From an uncultured Pelagibacteraceae bacterium (GTDB lineage Bacteria > Pseudomonadota > Alphaproteobacteria > Pelagibacterales > Pelagibacteraceae): a stretch of DNA of 64,000 nt. Below the pieces are notes generated by a model. The model did not search any database. It was not told the DNA's origin and saw only the letters and a list, made by a program, of their open reading frames with translations. The stretch is taken from positions 22,031 to 86,030 of the forward strand of contig CABYCY010000005.1 in assembly GCA_902517615.1 (NCBI GenBank). Direction: 5' to 3'. The position numbers were made by a program, and so were the translations under genes. Shown here in pieces: positions 63,793-64,000 of the stretch. Position 1 is the stretch's first letter. The number at the start of each line of letters is the position of its first letter.

Positions 63793-64000
63793 TTACTTCT
63801 TTATAATTCTTTTAAATTCTTTAATAACTTTTGAAAGACCAAAAAAAATAGATTCACCTATTATAAAATGTCCAATATTAAATTCTTCTATTTCATTTAT
63901 TTTAGCTAACATTTTAGTAGTTTTATAGTCCAAACCATGACCAGCATGAACTTCTATATTCAAATTGGAAGCTAATATTGAGCTATTTTTAATTCTGGTT
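63793..64000 (-). CDS. pdxJ: Pyridoxine 5'-phosphate synthase, C-terminal part (cut by the window edge)
   Basis: The minus-strand frame is open to the window edge and ends TAA directly before the acpS ATG. It encodes SNLNIEVHAGHGLDYKTTKM and INEIEEFNIGHFIIGESIFF, the C-terminal signature of PdxJ, then FGLSKVIKEFKRIIKK. PdxJ makes pyridoxine phosphate. About 68 residues are visible of the usual 240; the N-terminus lies beyond base 64000. Confidence 0.93.
   Translation of the reverse strand, partial: TRIKNSSILASNLNIEVHAGHGLDYKTTKMLAKINEIEEFNIGHFIIGESIFFGLSKVIKEFKRIIKK

Overview
The window is a very AT-rich, very compact bacterial chromosome segment. Several things point to an alphaproteobacterium of the SAR11 / Candidatus Pelagibacter type. 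Gaps are mostly 0-100 bases. Start and stop codons overlap repeatedly (ATGA, TAATG, shared TTAA). A complex I NDUFS4-like subunit, a ubiquinol-cytochrome c chaperone and a RibBX-like protein are alphaproteobacterial traits, and a tandem SAM-II/SAM-V riboswitch lies before a sulfhydrylase gene. The species assignment is inference; no rRNA gene is present.

Layout. 1-12 kb: serS end, yajC-secD-secF (protein export), a PuuD-like membrane protein and uvrA on the minus strand, then ssb-gyrA-coaD-ppi-tgt and tRNA-Lys. 12-16.9 kb: an orphan Rossmann-fold (methyltransferase-like) gene, an M48 lipoprotein protease, a DUF502 membrane protein, recG, sdhE and tRNA-Ser. 16.9-18.04 kb: a 1.1 kb insert bounded by a duplicated tRNA-Ser 5' half, carrying two unknown membrane proteins between two copies of a 20-bp repeat. 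18.1-26.5 kb: a long plus-strand run rarD-mltB-SPOR lipoprotein-PBP5-tmk-holB-metG-tatD-MBL hydrolase. 26.5-28.8 kb: minus-strand glutathione peroxidase, nhaA and a zinc-ribbon protein. 28.8-33 kb: tRNA-Pro, NDUFS4-like subunit, SbmA/BacA-like transporter, glpX, recJ, tRNA-Glu. 33-37.5 kb: a GIY-YIG protein and three glycosyltransferase genes. 37.5-39.6 kb: a tyrosine recombinase with a 14-7-14 imperfect inverted repeat right before its start, a small membrane ORF, ogt, and the longest gene-free stretch (536 bp). 39.6-44.9 kb (minus): two transporters, hom, a lipoprotein, argC, rpsI, rplM. 44.9-46.4 kb: SAM-II, SAM-V, metY. 46.4-52.8 kb: ctaA, a chorismate mutase, rpmG, merR, ihfA, plsX, rpmF, a CBP3-like chaperone, bamE, hppA. 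52.9-64 kb: thiL-nusB-ribH-ribBX-ribE-ribD-nrdR-glyA-rpiB-AspH-like, hemB, recO-rnc-lepB-acpS-pdxJ.

The genes are mainly housekeeping: translation, DNA repair and replication, riboflavin and amino acid synthesis, envelope assembly and respiration. Gene direction changes sharply near 37.5 kb. To the left about four fifths of genes are on the plus strand; to the right about five sixths are on the minus strand. The recombinase and its palindrome sit at the switch. This fits a replication terminus with a dif-like site, a hypothesis that genome-wide GC skew would test.

The most unusual structures are the split tRNA-Ser cassette, the recombinase/palindrome at the strand switch, the tandem SAM riboswitches, a tRNA-guanine transglycosylase that has lost two zinc cysteines, and a plsX-ihfA locus lacking fabH.
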